A stretch of DNA of 64,000 nucleotides from Heterobasidion occidentale (taxonomy: Eukaryota; Basidiomycota; Agaricomycetes; Russulales; Bondarzewiaceae): NCBI GenBank assembly GCA_039111635.1, contig JBCAQO010000014.1:2542001-2606000 (forward strand), read 5' to 3'. A program made the translations under genes and the position numbers. Below are positions 43,650 to 59,042 of this stretch, piece by piece. The notes under the pieces were generated by a model. It worked only from the letters and a program-made list of their open reading frames with translations. It did not search any database and had not been told where the DNA came from. How positions within the stretch are numbered: position 1 is the first letter of the stretch; the number at the start of each line of letters is the position of its first letter.

Positions 43650-44258
43650 ATGTCCGGATTCCAAGCTCTTCTCGACGCTGCACACTATGCATGCCAGGTG
43701 CGCCCACCGCCGTCTGTCTCCTTCGCCGTGCGTTCCGTCGCTAACACCTTGTGGCAGGAGCAGCACTCGTACGCAAACTACGAGTACTCGTCCGCCGCGT
43801 TCAACGACGCGCCGTGGGGCTCGTGCACCGACGTAGTCCCCACGTTCGTGCCATCCTCCCCGCCGCCCATGCTACACCCCTCGCGATGGAGCGGCGAGCA
43901 CGGCCTGACCGCGGCCTTCAGCACGCCCCGCTCATCGACCAGCCCTTCCCCCAGCTCCCTCCCCCGCGCCGCCGCCGGCCCTCAACGTCGACCCAAGGCT
44001 CACAAGCGTAGCGTACGCTTCGCGTACACGCAGACGACCGCAGAAGAGCGCCGCGCGCTCAAGAAGCGCCCGTCCACCCCTCTGCCGACGCTCTGCAAGG
44101 TGTCGCCCCCCTCCCCCGCGTCCGACCTCGGCGCCCCCGACTCTGCGCCCTCCTCCGACTCGGAGTCCTCCCCCCCTCCGCGTCTCCCCAAGCTCCGCAT
44201 CGCCGGCGGCAGATCCCTCGCGTTCATGTGCCTGCAGCTGGCCAACAGCACGATATGA
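43650..44258 (+). CDS. Small Ser/Pro-rich unknown protein
   Basis: ATG 43650 in a good context (CATCACAATGTCC), stop at 44258. A 60-nt GT-AG intron (43698-43757, GTGCGC...GGCAG) is likely; because it is a multiple of three, both spliced (182 aa) and unspliced (202 aa) products stay in frame. The N-terminus MSGFQALLDAAHYAC is followed by QEQHSYANYEYSSAAFNDAP if spliced. A basic block (KAHKRSVRFAYTQTTAEERR) and Ser/Pro-rich low complexity follow. Not recognised; composition suggests a disordered regulatory protein. Confidence 0.55.
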   Translation: MSGFQALLDAAHYACQVRPPPSVSFAVRSVANTLWQEQHSYANYEYSSAAFNDAPWGSCTDVVPTFVPSSPPPMLHPSRWSGEHGLTAAFSTPRSSTSPSPSSLPRAAAGPQRRPKAHKRSVRFAYTQTTAEERRALKKRPSTPLPTLCKVSPPSPASDLGAPDSAPSSDSESSPPPRLPKLRIAGGRSLAFMCLQLANSTI

Positions 44259-45395
44259 TGCCGCCCATGGGCACGACGCATCCCGGCCATATCTTACCCT
44301 ACGGATCCGCCGGCGGCGCGTTCCCGGCGCGGGGGAAGCTAATCGGGGAGCCCACAGGAGCCTCTCGACACGCGTCTGCGCCGGCGCGCCTTTTGACCCA
44401 CAGAGTCTTTGTACGAGTCTGCCTCGCGACAGGACCGCTGGCGAGCATCGGGCACCGATGCCACTCAAAGCCTGCACCTTGAACGAGCTTCTGTCGTGGG
44501 AAGCGCATGCGGCGCGCGCCATGGCGCTCACGCGCTTCGTGGGCCAGGAGTAGTGCATTCCACCCGCTCTAACTACTTCCGAGCCTCCTCAATAGTCGCG
44601 CCGTGGAGCTTGTCTGTTGGTTTGTCGGCCGCACCACGTGGATGGACCGCAAACCGGGAAGAGTTATCGACGCAGTCATGCAAATTCGAAGACGATGGAT
44701 GTGACCGCATGTTTATCTTATCTTTTATTTTTATCCCGCCGTTTCTTGTGGCATTTGGGTTTCTGGGGAAGGGGACTCTACTCTGACGCTGTCGTGCTTA
44801 TGTTCCTTACTGTTCGTCTGGTTCTCATTGTTGTTGTCTGCTTATTCCAAATTGCATCGAATTCAACATATTATCATTCGAATTTGCTACTTTTGGAATG
44901 AGGCTACGCACAAAATGATATCCAATTCAAAGCACCAGCTCTTGAATCAAGTCATTTCTGTAGGTTAGGTCAGCAAATATTGTTTGCTCTTCGAGGACCG
45001 CAGTACGAGTGTTCAAAGGAGACATGTTGAGGAGATCCCCGCCTCCATACTTTCAGACTCATCGACTGCGCGAACGTCAACGGCGAGTTGTGGCCTGCCT
45101 ATCGGAGGAGGCCCGCAGTATGCATGTATATCCCATCAACAGATGAGCAACAATTGCTTGCGATAAAAGATGCTCTGGGAAATTTCACGGCAGTGACGAG
45201 GTCGGTGGCGAGGCCGGTGAGGACAGACCAATCGGTCGGCGTGAATGAATGAATGAATGAAATCGGGGCCTGGGACGGCAAATGCCGAGGGCGTGGGAAG
45301 ATTGCAATGCGCATGCGGCGCGCTCGACGACGCCCGCGACGACGAACAACCCTTCCTCCTCTCCTCCGCACACCTCTCCCACATCCCCTCCAGCC
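44259..45395. other. Intergenic between two plus-strand genes
   Basis: Contains the 3' flank of the small gene and the 5' flank of the SPA2 gene, with a short (TGAA)n run at about 45244-45261. Open frames here overlap on both strands and look like shadows. Confidence 0.4.
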
Positions 45396-48300
45396 ATGAA
45401 GCGTTCTCTCACGTCGGGAAGATCAGCGTCCCCCACCAACACCACCTACTCGGGCATCTCCAACTACCGCACAGAGTCGTACCGGCCCATCAAGGACGCT
45501 GCGCCGCTCGACCCCCGCCTCATCGCACGCACCCACTTCGAGGAGCTGAACCGCTACCTCGCCTCCTACCTCGCCAAAGGTATCACACTCTCTCTTCTCT
45601 TCATCGCACTCGACGTCCGCGCTAGACTCTTCTCGCAGAGCCCGCAAACTCCCGCTCGACCGCCCGTCAGAAGCTCACCCGCCTCACCCGCCAGCAGTTC
45701 CAGGAGCTTTCCACCGACGTATATGACGAGCTCGTCCGCCGCAAGAACAACGCGGACACCAACGACAGTAATCTTATCTCTTTTCACCCTCTCACCCTCC
45801 CTCTCACGCCCTCTCGCAGTTCCCTTTCTCCCCGTCCGCGACGACTTTCACCCGAAGCGCAACCAAGCCCGCCAAAAGCTCGCCACCTTACCCACCTCTC
45901 GCTTCAAGGATCTCTCCAGCGATGTCTACTACGAGCTCGCGCGGCGATACCCAGAGTTCAAGGAAGAGGTCTGTTCCGCCTCCGTCCGCTTCCCACTCCT
46001 GCTTCCCGCGCTCACTCCACGTCAGGCAGAGAATCCACCCAACTACTCCCCCGGCTCCACCTACGACGACTACCCATCTCCCGACTTCCCCACGTCCCCC
46101 CGCTCAAAGGGCCCCACCCCGCCCCCCAACCCCCGCCTCACCCGCACTTCAGACGACCGCGATCGCCCCGGCAGCACTGGCACACGCCGCCGTCCCAGCG
46201 AAGACGATTTTGGCTCCTCTAACCGCCGCAGCGAAGATCCCTACGGCGGCGTAGGCGACGACGCGCCCTTCCCCCTGTCCTCGCGCCGACGGCCCTCTGA
46301 AGACCTGCGCCAGGACCCCGCCGGCCGCCGCCCGAGCGCAGCCAGCGCGAGCGACTCGACCAGCACCACCAACGCCCAGAGCGCGACCGCCAAGAGCCAG
46401 ATGATCATCCCCAACAAGAGCACCATCGCCGAGGAGGACATCGAGGTCCCCTACGGCCGCGACGCGCGCGAGAGCGGCAGCACCGCCGGCGAGGAGCCCG
46501 ACCCGGACGAGATGGAGGGCGGCCTCAGCGCGCTCACCCGCCGCCTCGGCAGTGTCGACGAGGACGCGGGCGGGCGCAGCGGCGGCGACGACTACTACGA
46601 CAAGATGTCGTTCGGGCGCGCGTCGGTCGCGTCCGACCGCTCGCTCAAGAACGGCCGCGCGAGCGTCGGCGCGGGCGAGGAGCACGAGAAGATCCGCCGC
46701 GACTACGAGTTCAAGATCGCGACGATGCAGAGCCGCATCGCCGGCCTCGAGCGCGAGGTCGAGGGCGCGGGCGAGAGGGAGCGCCGCAGGACGGAGAGCG
46801 ACGAGCGCGTCCAGCAGCTCGAGGCCGAGCTCGGCGAGCTCAGGCGGGTGAGTCGTCCGTCGTGCGTGTCCTGCCGTTGTCGCGTGCTCACCCCCCCTTC
46901 GCGCAGCGCGCAGAGGAGCAGAGCGCCGCGATGCTCGCGATGCAAAAGGAGCTCGCCGACGCGCGGGAGGACCATGAGCGCACGCGGGAGCGCGAGGCGC
47001 GCCGCGCGCGCGAGGACGAGGACGAGCTGCAGATTCTGCGCGAGCGCTGCGAGCGGCTCGAGGACGAGCGCGCGGGCGGCCTCGGCGGCGCTAACCCCGA
47101 GATCATGGACCAGCTGCGCTCCGATATGGAGGGCCTCCTCGCGGAGGTCTCCGACCTCTCGCGGCGCAACGACGAGCTGATGACCTCGAAAGACTCGGAC
47201 CTCGTCGTCATCCGCGACATGGACATCCAGCTCAAGGACTACAAGCGCAAATACGAGCAGGCCAAGACCGAGCTCCGGAGCCTCAAAGGTACGCTCTTGT
47301 CTCTCGTCCTCGTGCACGAGCGTCGGGCTGACCGCGTTCCACACAGCCACCTCGCAGATATTCCTGCAGACGCCCAAGTTCGACGAGCAGCTGCCCATGT
47401 CGCAGGACGGCGGCATCCCCGACATCCACGTCACCGCCTTTTTGACCGCGATCGACAACCTCCTCTCCGCCGGGCGGTCCAACGCCCCGACGCGCGTCCT
47501 CACGCCCATGAAGGCCGTCGTGAACGCGGTCTCCGCCATCGTCGACGACGTGCGCGCGTACGAGCGCCGCCCGCGGCGGGACCGCGCCCCCGAGGCCGAC
47601 CTCGACCTGCTCCACGCGCTGCGCGAGCGCGCCGAGGCGACCCTCGGCAACCTCGTCGCAGCCTCCAAGACGCACGCGACCAGCTCCGGCCTGTCGCCCG
47701 TCAGCCTCCTCGATGCCGCCGCGAGTCACGTCTCGGCCGCGGTCACCGAGATCGGCCGCGCGGTGTTCATCCGCAGGGCGACCAAGCAGGAGCAGGAGCA
47801 GTACGCGCCCGCCCCGGCGTCGGCGTCGAACGGGTTCTCGCCCACGCTGCGCTCGGTCGAGGAGGCCAAGCCGGCGGCGCCCGCGCAGCGCGCGAGCTCG
47901 TCGTCGGCCTCGAATAGGCGCGTGGACCGCTCCGAGGAGGAGTACTACCCGCTGCAGCTCAACCTGCTCCGCCAGCAGCCGCCCGACTCGGCCGGGTCGC
48001 CGTCGGGGCGCACGCCGTTCTCGGGGCGCTCGTCGGGCGACGACCGCTTCCGCAAGGCATCGTCGGAGCGCTCGAGCTCCGCGGGCAGCTCGCCGCCGCC
48101 GATCTTTGACCAGGTGCCGACTGGGAGCACGACGGGCGTGCTCAGCGACGACTCGGCGGTCGCGGAGGGCTCCGAAGACGCCTGGACGGAGCTCAAGGTA
48201 CGTTCATGCTGCGGTTCGTTCACCCCGCGCTCATGCTTTTTGCAGCCGTATCTCGAGGCGCAGACCGAGTCGATCGTCTACGCCATCCAGAGCGTGCTGT

Positions 48301-48572
48301 CCGGCGTCCGCTCCCCGACGCCCTCGCCGACGCTCAACGAGAACCTCACGCAGATCATTACGATCGTGTCCAGCATCGTTGCCGTCTGCCACGACAACCT
48401 CCCGCCCGCGTCGGCGCAGCAGGGGAACGACATCTTGCGCGAGCTCAGCGATCACGCGAACAAGCTCAGCGAGGTCCAAGCCATGCCCGAGGTGACCAAG
48501 GAGTCGCGGCAGATCATGGCCAAGTCGAGCTTCGCCATCGCCAACGCGATGAAGGGCCTGATGAAGTTGTAG
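45396..48572 (+). CDS. SPA2: SPA2-family polarity scaffold
   Basis: Seven in-phase exons: 45396-45579, 45639-45767, 45820-45968, 46026-46847, 46907-47288, 47347-48197, 48246-48572, giving 947 aa. The N-terminus holds the two Spa2-homology (GIT-type) repeats: THFEELNRYLASYLAKEPAN to TDVYDELVRRKN (about 47-95), then DDFHPKRNQARQKLATLP to SSDVYYELARRYPEF (about 112-152). A long Ser/Arg/Pro-rich linker follows, then a coiled coil at about 375-555 (EYEFKI-type heptads, LRERCERLEDERAG). The C-terminal region (about 560-720 and 840-947) matches the Spa2/GIT C-terminal helical domain and ends AIANAMKGLMKL. SPA2 is a polarisome scaffold for MAPK and formin partners at growing tips. ATG 45396 was chosen over upstream in-frame sequence because of its CAGCC context and family N-termini. 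Convergent with PEX1. Confidence 0.9.
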
Positions 48573-49051
48573 TCCCCCGACCCATCGCTTCGACTTGAGG
48601 GGCCGGGTCTTTTTCTCGTTTGCCACACGCATGCGTGCATGCTACTGCTGCTTGTTCGATATGTATTCGTTTACATGAGTGACGCCCGTTGTCCTACCCC
48701 TGCAGCCTCCGCGTCCGGCGGGATGGGCAGCTCGCCGCTCCTGTCCGAGACAAATGCGGCGTAGCTGGGGACATCGGTCAGTGACGGACGACGTGGGTGG
48801 GACGAGAGCTGCGCTAGCGTACATTCTCCTCAGTCTTTTGATCTCATCGGGGGATACCGAGGGCCGCGTCGTCTTGAGGACGCGATGAAGATGCTCGTCA
48901 TGGATCTCGTGCTGTGTTGTGCTCGTTAAATATACAGATATTTTTTTGGTGTCGTTGAGACCTGCACATTTACCTTGATTGGCTCCATGGCCGTTTTCTG
49001 ATTGTCTGGGCTGTCTGGGGAGGACAGGAGTTGCTTGAGCTGTGCGCGAGT
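48573..49051. other. Convergent 3' intergenic region
   Basis: About 480 bp between the SPA2 stop and the PEX1 stop. No third gene; presumably both terminators lie here. Confidence 0.5.
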
Positions 49052-52897
<3,846 letters not shown>

Positions 52898-52961
52898 TCG
52901 ACAATGAAGGCAGAGAGTGTCCCGTGCGGGCTCGTCGGCGTCGAGCGCGTCCACATATCAC

Positions 52962-53484
52962 ATGCTTGTCCGGGGCCTTCACACTCGAGCAGGTTCTCTA
53001 TCCTTTGAATTCAACCAGTATTCAACCCCGAAAGATCTCAACGACATGCTACCTACTCGCGGTAATACTTCCAGTGGGCCTCTTCTCCAAAGTTTTCGAA
53101 ATCGAGATATATCCGAGTCGCCTGGTAAGTAAGCTCTTTTCCAAGTTCTCATCCTTGTTATATGTACATCTCAAGGCTCTGTTTGCCCAAGGGTGACCTC
53201 CATATATATATCGAAATCCACCTGAGCATTCTCCCCTTAAACACGATCTTCCATGGCTAGGTCAAATTGTTGTGATCTTTGAATATGTCTCCACCGAACA
53301 GGTTCACAAGAACACACCAGCGGAAGTGTTCTCGCAGAAAATTATCGTCTGGGGCGAAGGACGGAGGCCCTGGATGCTTGGGTACATGAGCAGGCAGCTG
53401 CGCGCACCCAAGTTCTCGAAATACCAGGGTACGATCATCGTCCTTCGTGGCACGCCTATGAATATCGTTGTTCGACGATCATAA
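52962..53484 (+). CDS. Small unknown gene divergent from PEX1
   Basis: Two exons, 52962-53124 and 53261-53484 (GTAAGT...GGCTAG intron), in phase, 128 aa. The N-terminus MLVRGLHTRAGSLSFEF is Arg-rich with few acids and could be a mitochondrial presequence. The body reads VHKNTPAEVFSQKIIVWGEG and ends GTPMNIVVRRS. I do not recognise the family. Its ATG is only 64 bp from the PEX1 ATG on the other strand, implying a shared promoter or overlapping 5' leaders. Confidence 0.45.
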
Positions 53485-53757
53485 CCAAGCAGAACCTACA
53501 GAGGAATTGAAGAATAGTACGAGGTGGAGGAGGATGAATTAGCCCACAATCTGCCAAAGATTCGAAAATGAGGATATCGATGCTGGAGCCATTACTGATG
53601 TTAGGGAAGGTTAAGTACACGTCATTCACCATGCGCAGATCTTCAGAGCAAAGGAAACCAGAAAACCGAGTCCTAGTACTATATAAAGGAAACAGTCGGG
53701 AACAAGGCGTGAGCAGAAGGTAAATGTCTCATGGTGCAGTCGCCCGGTAACGCCAAG
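53485..53757. other. Intergenic flank related to 62.4-62.5 kb
   Basis: Contains CCTAGTACTATATAAAGGAA followed by AGCAGAAGGTAAATGTCTCA. A diverged copy of this text lies at about 62408-62460. Confidence 0.5.
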
Positions 53758-54665
53758 CTACGCCGTCTGCAATGCGTCTGTCACCGCCTCATTGACGCGT
53801 ATCCGAGCCCTGCTTTCAATCAAAATTGCCTGCATGTCGGCAAATTGACGAGCAGGATGACTCGGTTGGGACCTCTCCTCGACGACGGCGGCATGTTCTG
53901 CATTGAAACTGGAGATAATCTCATCCAGAGGCGGGTCGGCGGGCTGGATGGTGAAAATGGTCCGGAGACTACCGTCGGCGTCTCGTAGCGAGGAAACGCG
54001 ATACTCGGTGACGACGGGATTGAACATCCTGGTGAAGCAGTCGAAGATGGTCCTAGCAAACCAAAAGCATTGGTGCGACAAGGAGGTGTAATCGGGGGGA
54101 TATTTTTCCAAAGTGCGGAGAAGTGCGGAGAAAGTGATGTCTGATGGGCGCCGGTGCGGGTGAAATATGAGAGTGCGACAGACTTTGTATCGCCATCTCC
54201 TGTTTTCGACGATGACAGAGACTTTCTTGTCTTGCTGAGGGATGATTACACGGTCAATCGGAGGATCAGAGTCATCGCGGTCCCAAGGAAAACATGGGGG
54301 ATCACTGCGAGTCACTTTCGGATGTTGACGTTGGGACGAATGAGGTCTCGCTGGACGATCTTGTCGGTGTTGAGCGACCGTTCGAAAATAATGGGAGCAT
54401 TCAAGCCTGGGGGCCCATGGTTACCGAATGGGTAATCGAATTCGATGATGAGGAACTCGTGGTAGAGGTTGGAGGTTCTCTTGCAGTGATGTATCTTGAC
54501 GAGATGTGGGTGTTCTTCTTCTCTGTCATACATGTAAAGCGCCATGCCCGCCCAAACAGACGTATCCATGTACGATGTGTCGTAGGGGAAATAGATGGGA
54601 TTTCGAGAGAATCTGGGATAAGCGGGACGGGATGGGATGCAACAAAGCGCGGCGCTAAGGAGCAT
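53758..54665 (-). pseudogene. Unknown basidiomycete-type gene, copy A, one frameshift
   Basis: ATG 54665. The first part reads to NVNIRK near 54313 and stops; the following sequence continues one base out of frame (TRSDPPCFPWDRDDSDPPID) to the stop at 53758. The shift shares the G of AAAGTGAC and no intron fits. Joined, the gene would give about 300 aa with a natural composition (FEFLIIEFDY-like strands, TSLSHQCFWFARTIFDCF). I cannot assign a function. A related, more decayed copy lies at 62690-63150. It may be a recent pseudogene or a base-call error. Confidence 0.5.
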
Positions 54666-54756
54666 GTTGGGCAAGGAAGGGTATGTGGGAGAGCGTGTAG
54701 ACTGTGGACGAGAATCGCCAGCAACGTCGACATATATATATATGTTGGAACACTGC

Positions 54757-54765
54757 CTTATAAAG
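54757..54765 (-). promoter_or_regulatory. TATA-like box of copy A gene
   Basis: CTTTATAAG on the minus strand, about 95 bp upstream of the ATG at 54665, next to a (TA)n run. Confidence 0.45.
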
Positions 54766-54839
54766 GCGATACGATTAACCTAGTTGTTGTGCGGATTACC
54801 ACGCGGACAAGGTGCCCAGTAGGCTGTGTGGTCAGTTGA

Positions 54840-55440
54840 CTGTGGACCGAGCGCGCACCTTCAAAATCGAACGCAAGAAGGCCCCGGAAGCTCCACTACA
54901 TCAGCAAAATTGACCAAACGTGGGATTGCCTTTGACGGATTGAGGATTATATAATCTCGAGAGCTTGATGGCAAGGTCATATATGACATTGCATTTGCCC
55001 CGCTCTCCTATAGCATTTCGTCGCAATCCTTGGGGGGGATTGCCATCTGGAGTCTCAATGATAATGTAATATATTACTAGGCCACATATTGTGATACCAT
55101 ATATGACACCGTGCTCAAAACTCTCCATAACCCTCCTCCGCAAGCACCCGCTCGTGCCGCTCCTGTCCATCGTCTTCAGGTAACGGGTCGGGACCGTTGT
55201 CGGCGTCCTGACCCTCATCTGTCGATGCGCCGTCGGCATTCCCGCTGTGATGGTCGTTGTCCATGCCTTGCCGGTACTGAGATACAGAGTCGCCGATGAA
55301 GAGTCCTCATCTCCGCAGTGCAGAGCACTTGCAGAGCTTGGGGTTTTTGCGGAAAACCCCAAACGCGCAGTATCGGAAGCAAGTAGAGCAGTCACGTTAC
55401 TCAATCACGTCACAGCGCGACGCGTCGTCAGATAAGTCAA
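54840..55440 (-). pseudogene. C-terminal fragment of unknown gene
   Basis: On the minus strand 55250-55124 reads a natural acidic tail (STDEGQDADNGPDPLPEDDG, then QERHERVLAEEGYGEF and a stop). Upstream at 55400-55310 a Cys-containing stretch is broken by stops. The rest of 54840-55110 shows nothing. Confidence 0.3.
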
Positions 55441-56221
55441 GCTCCTTCTCTTCCTGACTCTCATCATGCCCCTCCTTGCTGCAACTCATACTCTCAGGCA
55501 AGTACTTCTCTATGTCATCCTAGAATTTTATATCTCATGAATGGATGGATAACATCTGTCATAGGAGGAAAGTCTTGCTTGTAAGTAAACTAAAGTTCAA
55601 TCTGTCAACTTAGCAGTAGGTGTATGCGCATATATGCATCCCATATGGCCGATTTATATCAATTGAAGATGTCTTGATGAGATTATCTTTCAGATTGCTA
55701 CCAACAAATATCCTATACCTGCTGCACTTCTCAACTACCACGGCGCCGGCATTGCTGTCAAAGCCACGGAGCATAATCTTGCTTTCAAATATGGTTTGTG
55801 AAGCACCGCCTGCGCGAGGCGAGCGTCTGCGCTTGAGTAAACGGCTGACGGCGCGGCGCGCATTGAGTTGCCCAGCGGGCGCACGAGCAATCTCGCCAGT
55901 GTGAGCACCGCATCTCCCTCTCTTTTTCTTCTTTTTCTTCTTCCTCCTTTTGCGGCGGCGTGCTGATGGCTGGCTTGCGGCGCGATGCGATGCACAGCTG
56001 ATACACAAGGTGTGTGGCGGGCAGTGCATCGAGGACACGGTAGAGGACATGGGGTGCGGCGTCGTGGGGCCGCGGAAGGGCGCGTTCGCCCACGGCACTG
56101 ATGGCACATGTGCAGGCATGGGCGGTCATCAAGGTAGTTGCGCCGGCGAGCTAGGTGCGTCGGTGCGTGTCTTTCTTCTTGTCTCTGCGCCCCCGTGTCT
56201 TGTATACTGATGCTGCAGTCT
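55441..56221. other. Low-information stretch with weak frames
   Basis: A plus-strand frame at 55950-56165 (CIEDTVEDMGCGVVGPRKGA) might be an exon upstream of the next fragment, with GTGCGT near 56155 and CTGCGCAG at 56228. Evidence is thin. A pyrimidine-rich run (CTTTTTCTTC) lies near 55920-55945. Confidence 0.25.
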
Positions 56222-56629
56222 GCGCAGGTCCCGTATCTCGTGCTGGTGAACTTTCCGTTCAAGGATGACGAGGGCGCGCTACGCGGCCTGGAGAAGGCAA
56301 AGTTGATCGCTATCACCACGTACCATGATAGACCATGCTCTGCACCTTCCCACCTCCCTTCTGTTGTCCCTCCCTCAGCATGTCTCTTGCTCACACCGCC
56401 CCCTTGCATTCACAGACTGCGCGGTGGTAATCTGCTCTTAGGCCACCAACGCGGATGCTACCTTGGCGATGCGCTGGCTGCCGCTCAGACCAATCCTCGT
56501 GCACTCTCCAGACCTGTGCACGCTATGGCACCACTACTGGCTGTTTGGAATTCCGTGCTGCAAGGGAGCCGTGCTCGCTATTCCCCCCATGCGCTTGTGT
56601 GCGAGCCCCGTGAACCCTGCACATGTTGA
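56222..56629 (+). pseudogene. Unknown gene fragment
   Basis: After a GCGCAG acceptor the frame reads VPYLVLVNFPFKDDEGALRG, LEKAKLIAITTYHD, then loses sense through a pyrimidine-rich stretch that may be an intron ending in TTCACAG near 56415. Next comes CAVVICS, a stop and ATNADATLAMRWLPLRPILV. The family is not recognised and no start is seen. Probably decayed. Confidence 0.3.
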
Positions 56630-57380
56630 AGATATCGCCGTGGCCTCTGCGGAGGTGGCAGAGAAGTTGACGTTCGTTAGATCTAAGCTTTTCTCAACTG
56701 AGTGCTCGTTGTTTCCCTATACTAGTGTATTCATGTTGTACATATTCCTATTATCTGATTGCTCTGCATTATATTGCCTGAACAAGCACTGTAAGCTCGA
56801 TATTTGATTGAGTAAATGCAATGCCTCACAAGCACTGTATGGCAATATATTCTTGCCAATTGCGAATGAGTATATATTCCTATCAAGGCTTGCGAAAACG
56901 GCAAGAATTACAAGGATTGCAATTTTTTCTAGTCCCTCATATGATTATATATTACCCCCCTCCCGATTGGAGGTCTTGGGGGGCTTGTGGGGTATGTAAG
57001 GGTTTACATAGCTATATATTGTTTGTGCAATTTTGCTGATGACTAGATGTTTCCCCGGAAGTTACTATTTTTTAGGGCGAAAATGTGGTTCTATGAGCTC
57101 GCTCGGTTGCAGCGCGCGGTGCAGTGGACTAGCGAGTGTGCGCTAGTCTCGTGACGTCTGAAGTTCAACAGGAAACATGCATTGGCAGGAGGAAGGGAAC
57201 ATGTAGATACATGTAGAGTTTGTGCAAGGTGAAAATGAATGCGAAAAGGGAGAAGCCCGTAGGGCACCGACACACAACCAAATAAGAAACTGACAACCAG
57301 CGATACCCGTCTAGATAGGAGAGCAACGACGCATTACGGCTTGGCGGGATTCCCAGAGACTAGGAGTGGCGAGACTCACC
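56630..57380. other. Flank of the DIRS element, no gene seen
   Basis: AT-rich then mixed sequence between the fragment and the recombinase stop. I could not identify the element's terminal repeat here. Confidence 0.4.
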
Positions 57381-59042
57381 TCACGTGGTAGAGGAAGGGG
57401 GCATGGTGTAGCGAACAAAGGCGCGATGCACCGCCACATTGGCCTGGATGTGGACTGTCATAATTTTGGCATGGCAGCGGAGGTACACCTGAAACGCGTC
57501 GCTGAGCCAGCGCCCCTTCACCTGGACAGCATCAAAGGATAATCCCCGCAGAAGGAACTCCAGTGTTCCTCCGATACGAAAACTGTGTCCTTGCAAGGGG
57601 GGAAGACCGGCGCGTGCCGCTGCTTGTGCGATGCACTGGAGGAAAACGGCATGCGAGAGTGGTCACCGTTCCTTCTTGAAGGTGTTGGAGAAGAGGTGCT
57701 CATTATCGGCTGGCTTGTTGATGGCCATGTGATGACGGAGTGCAGTGTCAGGATCCATGAGGTTCGGCTCCGGAGACCAATAGACTTCTTGGCCAAAGCT
57801 AGAGGTCTTCGTCCGAGGAACAAAGATGGAGGTATATGGGAGGCCGTCACAAACAACGTGCCTGACGTCGGGGGGACGGACATGCAAGGAGGGATTGAAG
57901 CCCAAAAGGGTGGGTGTCGTGAGTTCACCGACTCGGGCAATGCCATAGAACAAGGACGTCGCGCAGGCCCAAACTGCCGCATGGACCGAGTTGGAGAGAT
58001 CAAGGTATGGTCGAAGCTGGAGGAGGTAAGATGTCGTGTACAGGGCCCTCTTGGCTTTCGTGGCAGATGGGGGGGCAAGGTTTTTTGCCCCGTGTTGGAG
58101 GGCCGTGATGCGTGCTGGGTCGTGGGCCCATTCCAGCCCATGGATGAGGTGCCAGGCTCGGACACCGGCATAGTAGTTTTCTATAGTGCTTGAAGAGTAA
58201 TATCCCGCAAGGGCGGAGAGGAAGGAAGAGATGAGGACTGTGGATGCAGGAGCTCGGTCGATCTCCGGGACATCCTTAGCGTCGCAGATGACATGGAATA
58301 GCAAAAGGCCGGAGCCATAAACCTCGAGGGTGGAATCTTTCCATCCGAACGACATGACACACTTTGTGTGTTCGTGATCGAATGCGCGCGGATCAGGAGG
58401 GGGGGCACGAGGGGGCAACCACTTGATGAGGTGCTCACGTGCGTGGCAATGTGGCCGCAACGCTGACAGGGTGAGGACCAGGTCTGCGGGGTATGGGCAA
58501 GGGGGCTGAGGGTGTATGATGGGGGGAGGGAGAGGAGCATCAAAACAAGAGGGGCGTGCTGGGTTCAGTGGAGGTGGAGAAAATGGGAGAGGACGAGGGG
58601 GAGCCGATGGAGGGGGGAGGGATATGCTAGGGGGAGGGTTCGTCGACGGCTGCAAGGAAAGGACAGAGAGTTTCGGGAAGGGGAATGAGTGGTAGGAGGA
58701 GGCGCCAGGGGGGGTAGATGCCGTGGGAGGGCTTGTCGGCTGGATTGCGAGCGCTAGGAATGTATCGCACGAGAGCGACGAGGTCGTGCTCCTCAAGGAG
58801 GGCATGCAGCCGTCGAAAGATGATGTTGACGTGCCGGTTGCAGCTGCGGCCATTTCTCCAGCCCTCGACAACGCCCTCGTTGTCGCCATGGACGAGAAAG
58901 TGGGAGTGGGGAGGAGGTGGTCCGTGGATGATGAGGAGAGTACGGACAAGGAGCTCGAAGCCTGCAGCTTCAGCCCAGCCAATATCCCTGCCTTCAGAGT
59001 GCCATCCAGGGAGTAGAGTCCAGGCTCGCCACTGCGAGCCAA
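57381..59042 (-). pseudogene. DIRS-type tyrosine recombinase, one in-frame stop
   Basis: One frame continues from a Ser/Pro-rich N-terminal region to the TGA at 57381, interrupted only by a TGA at 57663-57665. The catalytic domain reads GIARVGELTT (Arg box), then QGHSFRIGG (HxxR) and GRWLSDAFQVYLRCHAK with the likely nucleophile Tyr. The N-terminal part (59042-58627) overlaps the RNase H frame, as is usual for DIRS elements. The stop sits where TGG would read through, so one G-to-A change is the simplest lesion. Such recombinases insert a circular cDNA. Here the enzyme would lose its HxxR and Tyr and be inactive unless read through. Confidence 0.75.

Noticed and set aside
46149..48632. Long minus-strand and alternative plus-strand frames over SPA2
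   Set aside because: GC-rich shadow frames of the well-supported SPA2 exons.
55735..56409. 224-codon minus-strand frame
   Set aside because: Low-complexity Arg/Pro/Cys composition, no motif, overlaps more protein-like plus-strand pieces.
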